Notes: generated from the letters alone by a model not told the origin. 64,000 nucleotides of DNA from Microbacterium halimionae (GCF_011761265.1 NZ_JAAOZB010000002.1:806001-870000), one strand, 5' to 3'; numbered from the stretch's first letter, positions 47,771 to 57,308 are shown. Numbers and translations are program-made.

Positions 47771-48838
47771 ATGCGAAGGATGCTCATCACCGGTGGCGCG
47801 GGATTTATCGGTTCCCGGCTACATCGTCTGGCGGCCAGTTCCGGATGGGACGTGCGAATACTCGACTCGCTACGTGCTGACGTGCACGGTTCTGCACCGA
47901 GCGGCAGACGAAGCGACACTGATTTCATACACGGTGATGTGACTGACCCCGATGTACTCGACGCCGCGCTTGAAGGTGTTGACGTCGTTTCTCATCAGGC
48001 AGCGAAAGTCGGGCTCGGTGTCAACATGGCAGACGCACCCGACTACGCGCGCACCAATGTCGCAGGAACCGCAGAAGTCTTGGCTGCGATGCGCCGTCAC
48101 GGAGTGCAACGCCTCGTTCTGGCTTCGTCGATGGTGATCTACGGCGAGGGCGCTTACCGAGTTCCTGGTAGTGGCGTGGTTGCTCGGCCGGCGCCGCGGC
48201 TCGCGGCGGACCTCATCGCCGGTAACTTCGATCCCTACGATGCCGATACGAAGGAGCTTCTGGTGCCGGAGCTCTTGTCAGAGGACGCACCCACCGATCC
48301 GCGAAACGTGTACGCGACAACGAAGTTGGCGCAGGAGCACCTCGCATCGTCTTGGGCTCGTGAGACGGGTGGCCGAGCCGCGATACTTCGCTACCACAAC
48401 GTATATGGACCAGGAATGCCGCGTGATACGCCCTACGCGGGAGTCGCGTCGCTGTTTCGGTCTGCTCTTGAGCGAGGCGAAGCGCCTCGGGTGTACGAAG
48501 ACGGCGCTCAGCGTCGGGATTTTGTGCACGTTTCCGATGTCGCTGGAGCGAACATGGCGTCTGCTGACTGGACAGATAGCGCGCCGGAGGGCGCGGTGCG
48601 TGCGTTCAACGTCGGCAGTGGCCGGGTGAGCACGATTGGTGAAATGGCAACTGCACTGAGTGATGCATTCGGCGGACCCGCCCCGCTCACAACGGGTGAA
48701 TTTCGTCTTGGAGATGTGCGGCACATCACCGCGTCGTCTGAGCGCGCTTCAAAAGAACTTGGATGGCACGCAGCGGTGCCGTTCGAGGAGGGCATGCGGG
48801 AATTCGCTACTGCTCCACTTCGGTCTGCAGGAAGCTGA
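47771..48838 (+). CDS. NAD-dependent epimerase/dehydratase
   Basis: 355 residues of the extended short-chain dehydrogenase family acting on nucleotide sugars. N-terminal ITGGAGFIGSRL (GxxGxxG), SSMVIYGEG, catalytic YATTK, YHNVYGPGMPRDTPYAG, and a C-terminal substrate domain. ATG 47771 from the leaderless -10; an ATG three codons later is possible. Heads a run with GT2 and DUF2064 genes, suggesting production of an activated sugar for a surface glycoconjugate. Confidence 0.9.
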   Translation: MRRMLITGGAGFIGSRLHRLAASSGWDVRILDSLRADVHGSAPSGRRSDTDFIHGDVTDPDVLDAALEGVDVVSHQAAKVGLGVNMADAPDYARTNVAGTAEVLAAMRRHGVQRLVLASSMVIYGEGAYRVPGSGVVARPAPRLAADLIAGNFDPYDADTKELLVPELLSEDAPTDPRNVYATTKLAQEHLASSWARETGGRAAILRYHNVYGPGMPRDTPYAGVASLFRSALERGEAPRVYEDGAQRRDFVHVSDVAGANMASADWTDSAPEGAVRAFNVGSGRVSTIGEMATALSDAFGGPAPLTTGEFRLGDVRHITASSERASKELGWHAAVPFEEGMREFATAPLRSAGS

Positions 48839-48847
48839 GCACCAAAG

Positions 48848-49510
48848 TTGAATGAAATCGATATTGTCTTTCCCTGTTTGAACGAGGCGGCAGCGCTGCC
48901 GTGGGTGCTTTCTCACATCCCACCCTCCTGCCGCGCGATCGTCGTCGACAACGGATCCACCGATGGTTCGGCGCAGATCGCAGCTGAATTCGGTGCACTT
49001 GTTGTTTCTGAGTCTCGACGAGGATTCGGCGCGGCGGCTCATGCCGGTTTGGAGGCGGCGACCGCGCCAATTGTGGCTTTCGCGGATGCTGACGCTTCTT
49101 TGAATCCTGAAGAACTCCCCACTCTTTCGGCAATCGTGCGCGACGGCGCCGCCGATCTTGTCTTAGGGTGCCGAGTACCCACGCAGAGAGGTGCATGGCC
49201 GTGGCACGCGCGCCTCGCCAACTACGAGCTTGCCCGGCGCATTACGCGGGCGACCGGGGTTCGCGTGCGGGACCTGGGACCTATGCGAGCAGCGCGCCGA
49301 GAAGATTTGCTTTCGCTGGATCTGAAAGATCGTCGCAGTGGATACCCGCTCGAAATGATGCTCAAAGCTGCGGCGGCCAGGTGGCGCATCGTCGAAAAGG
49401 AGGTTGCGTACCACCCACGGGTCGGGCGCTCTAAAGTCACCGGGACGGCGAGGGGCACTCTGATCGCCGTGAAAGATATGTCGAAACTGCTGCGGGAGTA
49501 TTCAGCATGA
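48848..49510 (+). CDS. glycosyltransferase family 2 protein
   Basis: 220 residues, GT-A fold: IDIVFPCLNEAAALPWVL, VVDNGSTDGSAQIA, and the DxD-like ADADASLNPEE; the end ARGTLIAVKDMSKLLREY is typical of DPM-synthase-like enzymes that act on polyprenyl phosphate. No membrane helices. TTG 48848 lies 9 bp after the epimerase stop. The stop overlaps the DUF2064 start (ATGA at 49507). Confidence 0.88.
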   Translation: MNEIDIVFPCLNEAAALPWVLSHIPPSCRAIVVDNGSTDGSAQIAAEFGALVVSESRRGFGAAAHAGLEAATAPIVAFADADASLNPEELPTLSAIVRDGAADLVLGCRVPTQRGAWPWHARLANYELARRITRATGVRVRDLGPMRAARREDLLSLDLKDRRSGYPLEMMLKAAAARWRIVEKEVAYHPRVGRSKVTGTARGTLIAVKDMSKLLREYSA

Positions 49511-50160
49511 GCTCATCTCTCACCGTGGCGATCATTGCGAAAGAGTGCCGTCCGGGTTTCGTCAAGACCAGGTTGAGTCCGCTGCTCACGCCGAATGAGG
49601 CTGCTGAGCTCGCAGCGGCGAGTCTTGCCGACACGATCGAGTTCGTGTCGGCAATTCCTGCGACGCGACGCATCCTATTTTTCGACGGTATCCCGCCGCA
49701 GGGCGCGAAGCGTCTCGGGTTCGAGGTCTTGCCGCAACCTTCGGGTGGGCTCGACCAGCGCCTGGGGTTTCTTTTTGACGAGATGACCGGCCCAAGTTTG
49801 ATGATCGGGATGGATACACCTCAGGTCACGATTCAAGATCTAGCCGGGCCACTGACGGGGTGGGAGAAGTCGATAGATTGCTGGTTCGGACCAGCTATAG
49901 ACGGCGGGTTTTGGGCACTCGCCATGAAAGAACCCGACGGCAGTGTTATTCGAGGCGTTGAGATGTCACAGCCCGACACCGGGCAGCAGCAGCGATCTCG
50001 CCTTGTTGACGCTGGTTTGCAGGTTCGCGACCTGTCGACATTGCGCGATTTTGATCACGTTGAAGATATTGACGAGATCGCCAGCTCTATTCCGGGCTCG
50101 CGCACCGAGAAAGTGTGGAGTGCTATGCGATCTCATCTGTCCGCACGAGCCGACTCGTAG
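49507..50160 (+). CDS. DUF2064 family (CofC/GT-A-like) nucleotidyl/glycosyl transferase
   Basis: 217 residues. VAIIAKECRPGFVKTRLSP at the start, SLADTIEFVSAIPATRRILFF and the core MIGMDTPQVT, then AIDGGFWALAM; this is the TIGR04282-type family sometimes annotated in arsenosugar synthesis. Substrate unknown. Overlaps GT2 by 4 bp. Its last 28 bp overlap the convergent membrane-protein gene. Confidence 0.82.
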   Translation: MSSSLTVAIIAKECRPGFVKTRLSPLLTPNEAAELAAASLADTIEFVSAIPATRRILFFDGIPPQGAKRLGFEVLPQPSGGLDQRLGFLFDEMTGPSLMIGMDTPQVTIQDLAGPLTGWEKSIDCWFGPAIDGGFWALAMKEPDGSVIRGVEMSQPDTGQQQRSRLVDAGLQVRDLSTLRDFDHVEDIDEIASSIPGSRTEKVWSAMRSHLSARADS

Positions 50161-50624
50161 TTGCCCCTGTCTGCCCTGCGTTTTCTCGCTAGCCATCCTG
50201 CGAGGACGCAAGCTGCGCTCATGGTGAGAGCCGACAGCCACATGATCGCGACGACGAAGAGATAGTCAGTCGTATGGATGGTGCTGTTGCGGGGCCCCGC
50301 TATCCGCACCGCGATACCCGGGATAGCCACGAGCGCGGCGCATGCCGATGCCACGAGCGATGCGCGGGCGATGGCCGCATACACCGGACCGATCGTGCGA
50401 GCGAGCGGTAGCGCGAAGCTCGCGGCCACCGCGACGATCGGGGCGATCACCGCATCATGAATGATGAGCGCCATGACTAGCCAGATGCCGAGATGGCCGA
50501 TGTCGTCTAGTGGCAGAGACATGAGAGCGAACACGAGGCCGAGGCCGATGAGTACTACTCCGCCTGCACCAATGAAGACACGGAGAAATAGCAGACGTGG
50601 AGGATCAGCAGCGATAGAACTCAT
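50133..50624 (-). CDS. four-helix integral membrane protein (hypothetical)
   Basis: 163 residues from ATG 50624, with four hydrophobic helices (VFIGAGGVVLIGLGLVFAL, WLVMALIIHDAVIAPIVAV, ASLVASACAALVAIPGIAV, YLFVVAIMWLSALTMSAA) and a basic C-terminus. No family recognised. Start overlaps the molybdoenzyme stop (ATGA at 50621), so it is likely a membrane partner of that oxidoreductase. It converges with DUF2064 with a 28-bp overlap. Confidence 0.75.
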   Translation of the reverse strand: MSSIAADPPRLLFLRVFIGAGGVVLIGLGLVFALMSLPLDDIGHLGIWLVMALIIHDAVIAPIVAVAASFALPLARTIGPVYAAIARASLVASACAALVAIPGIAVRIAGPRNSTIHTTDYLFVVAIMWLSALTMSAACVLAGWLARKRRADRGNYESARADR

Positions 50625-51826
50625 CGGATCACCTCGATACGGCTGAGCCATTTCGTTTGCAACACTCCTGGTCGGCCGGGAGCGATGACTCGCAACGGGT
50701 ACCCATGGTCAATGTCGAGGGGTTCGTCGCCGAGAAAGAGCGCGGCGAGAGTCGTGGGGTCGGCGACGTACGCTGCCTGCATCGTTGTCGTGGCAAACGC
50801 GCCACGCACCTGGAGGCTTTCGAGTCGCACATCAACGTTTCTCTCGTCCACGAGTTCCAAGAGATCCTTCAGGCGCACACCCCGCCAGGTCGCTTGCTGG
50901 CTCCAGCCTTCCACGCAAGCAATAGGAAGCTCGACCGTCGTTTGGTTCATGCTGAGTAGATCTTCGCGGCTCAATTCGATGCTCTTCGTTGCGCCGGTGA
51001 TTGTCAGCCGCCACGAGGGAGAACGAGCTGAATCAAGGACTCCGGCCTCTGCGGCAGTCCGGTTCACGGGCAGACTCTGAGGGCCGGTATAGGGGCGACG
51101 AGGAGCCAGAAACGCAATTGATCGCAGCGGTGCAAAGGTCTGACCGGCGGTTGTGGCGACGATCAAGCCTGCGGCTGTTCCCACCGCGATAAGGGCGCCG
51201 CGGCGCGAAACGGCTTCAGCATGCGAGCTAGTGTCGCCGCTGGCAGGCGCGTCGGTGGTCGTGTGTGAGTCAACGCTAGGGCGTCGCCAAAAGCTGACGA
51301 TCGCAGGCAGTTTGATCGCAACGTGCAGCGCGATGCTGCCGATCAATATCCACGCAAGCGCGAAGTGCACCCGACGAAAGGAGAAAGGAAATATGTACCA
51401 CTGTGCAATGTTCATGACACCGAGTGCGACTTCGAGCAGCGCGGTCGAAACCAGAACTGCGACCGCCAGCCGTTCCAAAAACGACAGCACACCGGTGACA
51501 GGGGGCCAGACAAAAAGTCGCGGAAAAACCGACCACAGTTTTCCGAGCAGCACGGGGACGAGCGCAAGACCCGCGAGTACGTGCGTTCCTTGCGTGAATC
51601 TATAGAGCTGCGCTGGCTGGGGAGACAGCGGAAACCACTCCGGTGGGTTTTGCAGCACGTGACTGTAGAGACCGGTTGAGAAACAGACGAGCATGAGGAT
51701 GCCGAGCACTCGGCCCAGCACGACTGTTGTACGAGTGCGCCGACCCGGTGTGTTTACACGCATGCCGGATGTGCGGACGAAGGCCTCGGCTCGGGCCGAA
51801 AGGCGGTCGGTGACGCTTTGGTGCAT
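50621..51826 (-). CDS. molybdopterin-dependent oxidoreductase fused to cytochrome b561-like domain
   Basis: 401 residues. N-terminal four-helix membrane part with His residues suited to heme binding (TGTHVLAGLALVPVLLGKLW-like TQGTHVLAGLALVPVLL, RRVHFALAWILIGSIALHVAI), then a helix before the soluble sulfite-oxidase-type Moco domain, in which Cys of ELPIACVEGWSQQATW should ligate Mo; the end is DHGYPLRVIAPGRPGVLQTKW. Electron transfer across the membrane is inferred. ATG 51826 is the first start clear of the divergent gene; in-frame GTGs just upstream are possible. Confidence 0.85.
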   Translation of the reverse strand: MHQSVTDRLSARAEAFVRTSGMRVNTPGRRTRTTVVLGRVLGILMLVCFSTGLYSHVLQNPPEWFPLSPQPAQLYRFTQGTHVLAGLALVPVLLGKLWSVFPRLFVWPPVTGVLSFLERLAVAVLVSTALLEVALGVMNIAQWYIFPFSFRRVHFALAWILIGSIALHVAIKLPAIVSFWRRPSVDSHTTTDAPASGDTSSHAEAVSRRGALIAVGTAAGLIVATTAGQTFAPLRSIAFLAPRRPYTGPQSLPVNRTAAEAGVLDSARSPSWRLTITGATKSIELSREDLLSMNQTTVELPIACVEGWSQQATWRGVRLKDLLELVDERNVDVRLESLQVRGAFATTTMQAAYVADPTTLAALFLGDEPLDIDHGYPLRVIAPGRPGVLQTKWLSRIEVIR

Positions 51827-51892
51827 AATCACAGCAAACACTGACTTCACCGTCAGCGGAACGCCCGACACCAAAATTTCGCAATCCACGTT

Positions 51893-51898
51893 TAGGCT
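51893..51898 (+). promoter_or_regulatory. -10 element for 51.9-kb membrane gene (leaderless)
   Basis: TAGGCT, six bases before ATG 51905. Confidence 0.55.
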
Positions 51899-51904
51899 CA
51901 GTTC

Positions 51905-53263
51905 ATGCCGACGCATCCGACTGCGGCCGAAGACACTCGCCGCGGCAGCCGCGCCGCGTGGACCGGTCTGATCCTGGCGCTGGTGCTGATAGCGGCAGCC
52001 ATCGTGATTCCCAATGTCACCGGCTGGGACGTAGCCACGCGGGCGTCCCGCTCCGAAAACCCAAACGCTCTGGCGCCGCTTCATGGGTTGTGGTCACCGC
52101 ACGCCGGCATTGCGAGCGCGGTGGCAATCATCGTGGCGATGCTTGCTTGGCGCTACGCGCCCCGATTCTCGCGTGAGCTCTCGTGGCGCGCGCTTCTTGC
52201 CGCAGCATTCTTGGCGTCACTCGTCTGGATGCTGGCGCTGGCTTTCGTTGACGGTCCGAGCGGAATCTCGCGAGTTCTCGGTAATCCCTACGAATACCTC
52301 GAGACAGCGCGGGGTGTGACGAACGTGGGGGTGCTCCTGCAGGAGTACATATCGCGCATCCCTCTCGACGCAGAAAACAATTGGGTGACGCATGTTGCAG
52401 GTCATCCGCCAGCGACGCTCCTGTTTTTTGTGGGGTTGGTTCGTATCGGACTCGGCTCGGATTTCGTCGCGGGCCTCGTCGTCACTGTGATTGCGGCATC
52501 CCTGGCTCCCGCCGTGTTGGTCACGATGCGTGCGTTGAAGGTGGAAGACGTTGCCCGCCGCGCAGCGCCGTTTCTGGTTTTCACACCGGCCGCTGTTTTT
52601 CTTGCAGTCTCAGCAGACGCAGTCTTCGCCGTCGTGGGTGCATGGGGCGTTGCCGCACTCGCGCTTGCCGCAGCCGCCCGCAATCGAATTATGTGCATTA
52701 TCTGGGCAGTGGGTGGGGGACTATTACTCGGGCTGCTCCTCGAGATGTCGTACGGGATGCTGCTGTTCGGTGTTCTCGCAATCGCTGTGTTGATCGCGGG
52801 CAAGAAGTGGCTCGTCTTGCCGATTGCCGCGGCTGCCGCGCTCGCGGTCATACTGGCTTTTGCCGCCGGGGGTTTTTCGCTGTGGGAAGCATTTGCGGTC
52901 ATACGCGAACGGTATTGGGACGGTATTGCCCGCCGCCGTCCCTTCGAATACTGGGTTTGGGGCAACCTTGCTGCCCTCGCGATAAGCGCTGGTCCGTTCG
53001 TCGCGGCAGGAATTGCTGCAATGAGCCTAAAGCTCCGAAAACTGAGCGTTCCCGTCTTGTTGGTCGCCGCGGCCGCCGTCATGATCGTTCTCGCCGATCT
53101 CTCTGGCATGAGTAAAGCCGAGGTTGAGCGAATCTGGCTGCCGTTCATCCCATGGCTGACGATTTCGTTGGCGTATTTGTCGCCACGGTGGCGTTCAGCA
53201 GCACTCGGCGGACAGCTGGTGTGGGCGCTCGTCGTGCAACACCTGTTTTATACCGTGTGGTAG
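51905..53263 (+). CDS. polytopic membrane protein, possible GT-C glycosyltransferase
   Basis: 452 residues with ten or more hydrophobic helices. A large extracytoplasmic segment between the early helices contains NPYEYLETARGVTNVG and NWVTHVAGHPPATLLF, reminiscent of GT-C glycosyltransferases and ArnT-like proteins, with HPPATLLF their typical motif. The C-terminus holds KAEVERIWLPFIPWLTISLAYL. Likely transfers sugar from a polyprenyl carrier supplied by the adjacent GT2. Divergent from the molybdoenzyme; recO follows. Confidence 0.75.
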   Translation: MPTHPTAAEDTRRGSRAAWTGLILALVLIAAAIVIPNVTGWDVATRASRSENPNALAPLHGLWSPHAGIASAVAIIVAMLAWRYAPRFSRELSWRALLAAAFLASLVWMLALAFVDGPSGISRVLGNPYEYLETARGVTNVGVLLQEYISRIPLDAENNWVTHVAGHPPATLLFFVGLVRIGLGSDFVAGLVVTVIAASLAPAVLVTMRALKVEDVARRAAPFLVFTPAAVFLAVSADAVFAVVGAWGVAALALAAAARNRIMCIIWAVGGGLLLGLLLEMSYGMLLFGVLAIAVLIAGKKWLVLPIAAAAALAVILAFAAGGFSLWEAFAVIRERYWDGIARRRPFEYWVWGNLAALAISAGPFVAAGIAAMSLKLRKLSVPVLLVAAAAVMIVLADLSGMSKAEVERIWLPFIPWLTISLAYLSPRWRSAALGGQLVWALVVQHLFYTVW

Positions 53264-53299
53264 TCGGCCCGTCTTCGAGCGAACCCAGTGTTTGCGGGA

Positions 53300-53305
53300 G
53301 ATAAT
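53300..53305 (+). promoter_or_regulatory. -10 element for recO (leaderless)
   Basis: GATAAT, six bases before ATG 53312. Confidence 0.55.
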
Positions 53306-53311
53306 TAGAAG

Positions 53312-54040
53312 ATGCCTACCTATCGCGACGAAGCTGTTGTGCTGCGCACACACAAGCTCGGCGAAGCTGACCGCATCGTGACGATGCTGAGTAGGCGACA
53401 CGGAAAAATTCGCGCCGTCGCAAAAGGGGTCCGTCGCACGTCGTCCAAGTTCGGATCACGGCTGGAGCCATTCATGGTGGCAGATGTGCAGCTCTATATC
53501 GGCCGTTCGCTAGACGTCATTCAGCAGGCTGAGTCTCTGGGCTCCTACGGGAGTGAGATCGTCGCTCACTACGACAGATATACGGCTGCGAGCGCCATGG
53601 TTGAAACTGCTGATCGCCTGGGTGACGCCGAGGCGTCGACGTCTCATTACTTGCTTCTCGTAGGCGGCCTGCGTGCACTCTCGCGGGGTGATCACGCCCC
53701 GCGCAACATACTTGATTCATATTTGCTGCGTGCTTTGGCTTTGTCGGGATGGGCGCCGGCGTTTGATGAGTGTGCGCGTTGCGCCCAACCTGGACCACAC
53801 GACATTTTCGTTGCGCAGATGGGCGGTGCCGTCTGTGCGTCTTGCGCGCCGGTGGGAGCGCCGCGTCTGTCGCGGGAGACTGCCACGCATCTTCGTGCGC
53901 TGATGGCGGGGGAGTGGGAGATCGTCGACGGCGCAGAAAACGCGGCGTCCTCGGCGGCGTCAGGCTTGATCGCGGCGTACACGCAATATCACTTGGAGCG
54001 CGGCATCCGCTCTCTCAGCCACATGGAGACAACCCGATGA
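53312..54040 (+). CDS. recO: DNA repair protein RecO
   Basis: RecFOR-pathway mediator, 242 residues. OB-fold N-terminus [20 protein letters not shown], then a helical domain and a C-terminal zinc site CARC ... CASC (around residues 150-172). ATG 53312 is set by the close -10. The stop overlaps the uppS ATG. Confidence 0.96.
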   Translation: MPTYRDEAVVLRTHKLGEADRIVTMLSRRHGKIRAVAKGVRRTSSKFGSRLEPFMVADVQLYIGRSLDVIQQAESLGSYGSEIVAHYDRYTAASAMVETADRLGDAEASTSHYLLLVGGLRALSRGDHAPRNILDSYLLRALALSGWAPAFDECARCAQPGPHDIFVAQMGGAVCASCAPVGAPRLSRETATHLRALMAGEWEIVDGAENAASSAASGLIAAYTQYHLERGIRSLSHMETTR

Positions 54041-54840
54041 CGCCGAAGCCTTACACACACCGTGACGCCGTGGAATACCGTGCGCTGGACTGGACGGGCA
54101 TTTACCCTCCAGAATTCCCTCGTGGTTCGGTGCCAAACCACGTCGCAATCGTGATGGACGGTAACGGTCGATGGGCAAACCGCAAAGGTCTTACGCGCGT
54201 GGAAGGGCATAAAGCGGGCGAAGCGGCACTTCTCGACGTTGTCGCTGGTGCGATACAGGCCGGAGTCAAGCACCTCTCGGTTTATGCCTTTTCGACTGAA
54301 AACTGGTCACGTTCGCCCGACGAGGTTCGATTTCTCATGGGGTTTAACCGTGACGTGCTGCATCGCCGTCGCGATCAACTCAACGAGTGGGGTGTGCGCG
54401 TGCGTTGGGCTGGGCGCAAACCTCGGCTGTGGGGTTCGGTGATCAAGGAGCTGCAGTACGCGGAAGAGCTCACGCGCAACAACGACACACTCACACTCAC
54501 GATGTGTGTGAACTACGGTGGCCGAGTCGAAATTATCGACGCGATGCGCTCGATCGTCGATGAGGTGGCGGCGGGAAAGCTTCGCCCTCGTGCTGTGAGC
54601 GAGAAGCTTCTTCGCCAGCACCTCTATCTTCCGGATATGCCGGATGTCGACCTCTTCTTGCGATCGAGCGGCGAACAGCGCACTTCCAACTTTCTCCTGT
54701 GGCAATCCGCGTACGCAGAGTTCGTCTTTCTCGATACTTTGTGGCCCGACTTTTCGCGCACCGATCTTTGGGAAGGTGTCTCTCGCTATCTCGATCGGGA
54801 CCGCCGATTCGGCGGTGCGAAAGACGCACCAACTAAGTAA
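54037..54840 (+). CDS. uppS: isoprenyl transferase (undecaprenyl diphosphate synthase type)
   Basis: 267 residues, cis-prenyltransferase making the long-chain carrier lipid for peptidoglycan. [16 protein letters not shown] (catalytic Asp), [34 protein letters not shown], and [22 protein letters not shown] are diagnostic. ATG 54037 overlaps recO (ATGA). recO-uppS is the standard actinobacterial pair. Confidence 0.97.
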   Translation: MTPKPYTHRDAVEYRALDWTGIYPPEFPRGSVPNHVAIVMDGNGRWANRKGLTRVEGHKAGEAALLDVVAGAIQAGVKHLSVYAFSTENWSRSPDEVRFLMGFNRDVLHRRRDQLNEWGVRVRWAGRKPRLWGSVIKELQYAEELTRNNDTLTLTMCVNYGGRVEIIDAMRSIVDEVAAGKLRPRAVSEKLLRQHLYLPDMPDVDLFLRSSGEQRTSNFLLWQSAYAEFVFLDTLWPDFSRTDLWEGVSRYLDRDRRFGGAKDAPTK

Positions 54841-54876
54841 GGGAATAGCGTCGCCGTCTTGGCGGTTTCGTCCTAT

Positions 54877-55554
54877 ATGACGGATGCCATCAAGATCGAC
54901 GTGTGGAGCGACATCGCCTGCCCGTGGTGCTATATCGGTAAGAGAAATCTCGAAACAGGCCTGGCTGAGGTTGCCGGCGATGCTGACGCACCTCGGGTCG
55001 AGGTCACATACCACTCGTACGAACTCTCACCCGATACACCGGTCGACTTTGAGGGCGATCAAACGGAGTACCTTGTGCAGCACAAGGGGATTTCACGCGA
55101 GCAAGCCCTCGAAATGGCGGCTCGTGTTACAGATGTCGCGCGCGACGCCGGACTTGATTATCACTTCGACAATCTCAAGCACACCAACACGGTTAAGGCA
55201 CACGAGCTTGTGCACTTCGCGAAAGAAAAAGGCCTTCAGGGCTCGATGAAGGAGCGCCTTCTGTCAGCGCACTTCGTCGAGGGCCGCCACGTGGGGCGCA
55301 TCGACGACCTGGTCGAGCTCGCCGTAGAGATCGGGTTAGACGCGGATGAGGCGCGTGAAGCTTTGATCTCGGAAAAGTACGTGGAAGCAGTGCGTGCCGA
55401 CGAGGAACAGGCTCGCGCGTACGGCATCAACGGTGTGCCATTTTTTGTGATCGATGGAAAGTACGGCATCAGCGGCGCTCAGCCTCCTGCCGCCTTCTCT
55501 CAGATCGCGCGCCAGGTGTGGGCGGAGCATCAAGGGGAACCGGCAGCGGTCTAA
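54877..55554 (+). CDS. DsbA family (FrnE-like) thiol oxidoreductase
   Basis: 225 residues, cytosolic (no signal peptide). IKIDVWSDIACPWCYIGKRN carries the CxxC near the N-terminus; the C-terminal GINGVPFFVIDGKYGISGAQP contains the cis-Pro loop. ATG 54877 lacks a Shine-Dalgarno; an in-frame TTG 54859 with TAGCGT seven bases upstream is a possible leaderless start. Probably a 2-hydroxychromene-isomerase/FrnE-type disulfide isomerase. Confidence 0.9.
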   Translation: MTDAIKIDVWSDIACPWCYIGKRNLETGLAEVAGDADAPRVEVTYHSYELSPDTPVDFEGDQTEYLVQHKGISREQALEMAARVTDVARDAGLDYHFDNLKHTNTVKAHELVHFAKEKGLQGSMKERLLSAHFVEGRHVGRIDDLVELAVEIGLDADEAREALISEKYVEAVRADEEQARAYGINGVPFFVIDGKYGISGAQPPAAFSQIARQVWAEHQGEPAAV

Positions 55555-55560
55555 CGTACG

Positions 55561-55590
55561 GGCGGCGCAGGCCTAAAGGGCTGCGCCGCC
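55561..55590. terminator. hairpin between DsbA-family and GPx genes
   Basis: GGCGGCGCAG (55561-55570) / CTGCGCCGCC (55581-55590), 10 perfect pairs, serving both convergent genes. No T tract. Confidence 0.65.
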
Positions 55591-55595
55591 GAACG

Positions 55596-56096
55596 TTACT
55601 TCGGAAGATTGCTTTCGATCACTGAAACGATCGCGGGGTCGTCGGGCTTCGTCTGCGGGCGGAATCGGTGCACAGTTCCCGAGGGCGTGAGGACGAACTT
55701 TTCGAAATTCCACATGATGGGTCCTCGTCGACCCTCTTCATCCTTCGCCTTCTTCAGCGCCTTGTAGACGGGCGCAGCTCCCATGCCGTTCACCTTAACC
55801 TTGTCGAGGATTGGGAAGGTAACTCCCCACGTCATCGAGCAGTATTCTTGGATCTCTTCGCTCGTGCCGGGTTCTTGTCCCATGAACTGATTGCACGGAA
55901 AGCCGAGCACGGTAAAGCCGCGGTCCTGGTATGTGCGTTGGAGCTCTTCCAACTGCTCGTACTGCGGCGCGAGACCGCACTTGGAGGCCACGTTCACAAC
56001 GAGCACAACCTGGTCGCTGAAATCAGCGAGTCGTGCGTGTGTGCCGTCGGAAGTGAGGAAATCTATGTCGCGCAGTGAAGTCGTCGTCTCGCTCAT
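55596..56096 (-). CDS. glutathione peroxidase family protein
   Basis: 166 residues. Peroxidatic Cys in VVNVASKCGLAP, resolving/structural GFPCNQFMGQEPG, and WNFEKFVLTPSG are standard. Bacterial members with Cys generally use thioredoxin, fitting actinobacteria that lack glutathione. ATG 56096 is set by TACGCT six bases upstream, although the frame is open further. Divergent from dusB. Confidence 0.94.
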   Translation of the reverse strand: MSETTTSLRDIDFLTSDGTHARLADFSDQVVLVVNVASKCGLAPQYEQLEELQRTYQDRGFTVLGFPCNQFMGQEPGTSEEIQEYCSMTWGVTFPILDKVKVNGMGAAPVYKALKKAKDEEGRRGPIMWNFEKFVLTPSGTVHRFRPQTKPDDPAIVSVIESNLPK

Positions 56097-56102
56097 GTTC
56101 AC

Positions 56103-56108
56103 AGCGTA
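56103..56108 (-). promoter_or_regulatory. -10 element for GPx gene (leaderless)
   Basis: TACGCT on the minus strand, six bases before ATG 56096. Confidence 0.5.
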
Positions 56109-56141
56109 TGCCCGCGCCACCATGAGTGGGCTGAGGTGAGA

Positions 56142-56147
56142 GAGAAT
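56142..56147 (+). promoter_or_regulatory. -10 element for dusB (leaderless)
   Basis: GAGAAT, six bases before GTG 56154; weaker match than the others. Confidence 0.35.
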
Positions 56148-56153
56148 AAACAT

Positions 56154-57308
56154 GTGACTTCTGTACTCGCTACTGCTCCGACTCTTCGGATCGGACCTCA
56201 CGCGCTCGAGGTACCCGTCGTGCTCGCCCCCATGGCAGGGATCACAAACACAGCGTTCCGGCGGCTGTGCCGCGAATACGGCGCGGGGCTGTACGTCAGC
56301 GAAATGATTACGTCTCGTGCTCTCGTTGAGCGTAACGACACGACCATGCGGCTCATCACACACCACGAATCAGAGACTCCACGCTCGATTCAGCTTTACG
56401 GCGTCGACCCCCAGACGATGGCCGAGGCTGTTCGCATTCTCGTCTCGGAGGATCGCGCCGATCACATCGATTTGAACTTCGGATGCCCCGTCCCCAAAGT
56501 CACACGCAAGGGTGGCGGTTCGGCGCTGCCATGGAAGCTCGATCTTTTCCGTGACATTGTCGGCGGCGCCGTGCGCGCGGCAGGAGACGTTCCGCTGACT
56601 GTCAAAATGCGAAAAGGCATCGATGATGATCACCTCACATACCTCGAAGCGGGCCGGATCGCCGAAGGCGAGGGTGTAGCTGCTGTCGCTCTGCACGCCC
56701 GCACAGCCGCCGAGTTTTACTCCGGCCACGCCGACTGGTCTGCAATTGCGAATTTGAAAGAAGCAGTGACCTCCGTACCGGTGCTCGGAAACGGCGATAT
56801 TTGGTCGGCCGATGACGCCGTGCGCATGATGGCAGAAACCGGCTGTGATGGTGTCGTGGTGGGCCGTGGATGTCTTGGGCGTCCGTGGCTGTTCGGTGAT
56901 CTTGCCGCAGCGTTCGGAGCGGATGTGGCACCGGTGGATGCCACCCTTGGATTCGTCGCCAATGCGTTCCGGCGTCATGCCGAGCTCCTCGTTGAATTCT
57001 TCGATGACGAAGGTCGCGGGTGCCGGGATGTGAGAAAGCACGTTGCCTGGTATTTCAAGGGCTATCCGGTCGGAGGCGAGACGCGTGCGCAGCTCGCGAC
57101 CGGTAGTTCGCTCGCCGAATTCGATGAAATCCTTGGAACTCTTGACACGCATGCTCCGTATCCGGGGGCTGCTGCAGAGGGCCAGCGCGGACGCGCCGGT
57201 ACTCCGAAGCGTCCGGCGCTCCCAGAAGGCTGGTTGGACTCGCGCGACGTCACACGCGAAGCTTCCCGAATGATCGCTGACGCAGAAGTGGAAAACAGTG
57301 GCGGTTGA
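56154..57308 (+). CDS. dusB: tRNA-dihydrouridine synthase
   Basis: 384 residues, FMN-dependent. VVLAPMAGITNTAFRRLCRE, IDLNFGCPVPKVTRKGGGSA (catalytic Cys), VKMRKGIDDD, ALHARTAAEFYSGHADW and GVVVGRGCLGRPWLF are all family motifs. GTG 56154 is chosen over GTG 56136 from the leaderless -10. Its end overlaps the dgt start by 11 bp. Confidence 0.95.
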   Translation: MTSVLATAPTLRIGPHALEVPVVLAPMAGITNTAFRRLCREYGAGLYVSEMITSRALVERNDTTMRLITHHESETPRSIQLYGVDPQTMAEAVRILVSEDRADHIDLNFGCPVPKVTRKGGGSALPWKLDLFRDIVGGAVRAAGDVPLTVKMRKGIDDDHLTYLEAGRIAEGEGVAAVALHARTAAEFYSGHADWSAIANLKEAVTSVPVLGNGDIWSADDAVRMMAETGCDGVVVGRGCLGRPWLFGDLAAAFGADVAPVDATLGFVANAFRRHAELLVEFFDDEGRGCRDVRKHVAWYFKGYPVGGETRAQLATGSSLAEFDEILGTLDTHAPYPGAAAEGQRGRAGTPKRPALPEGWLDSRDVTREASRMIADAEVENSGG

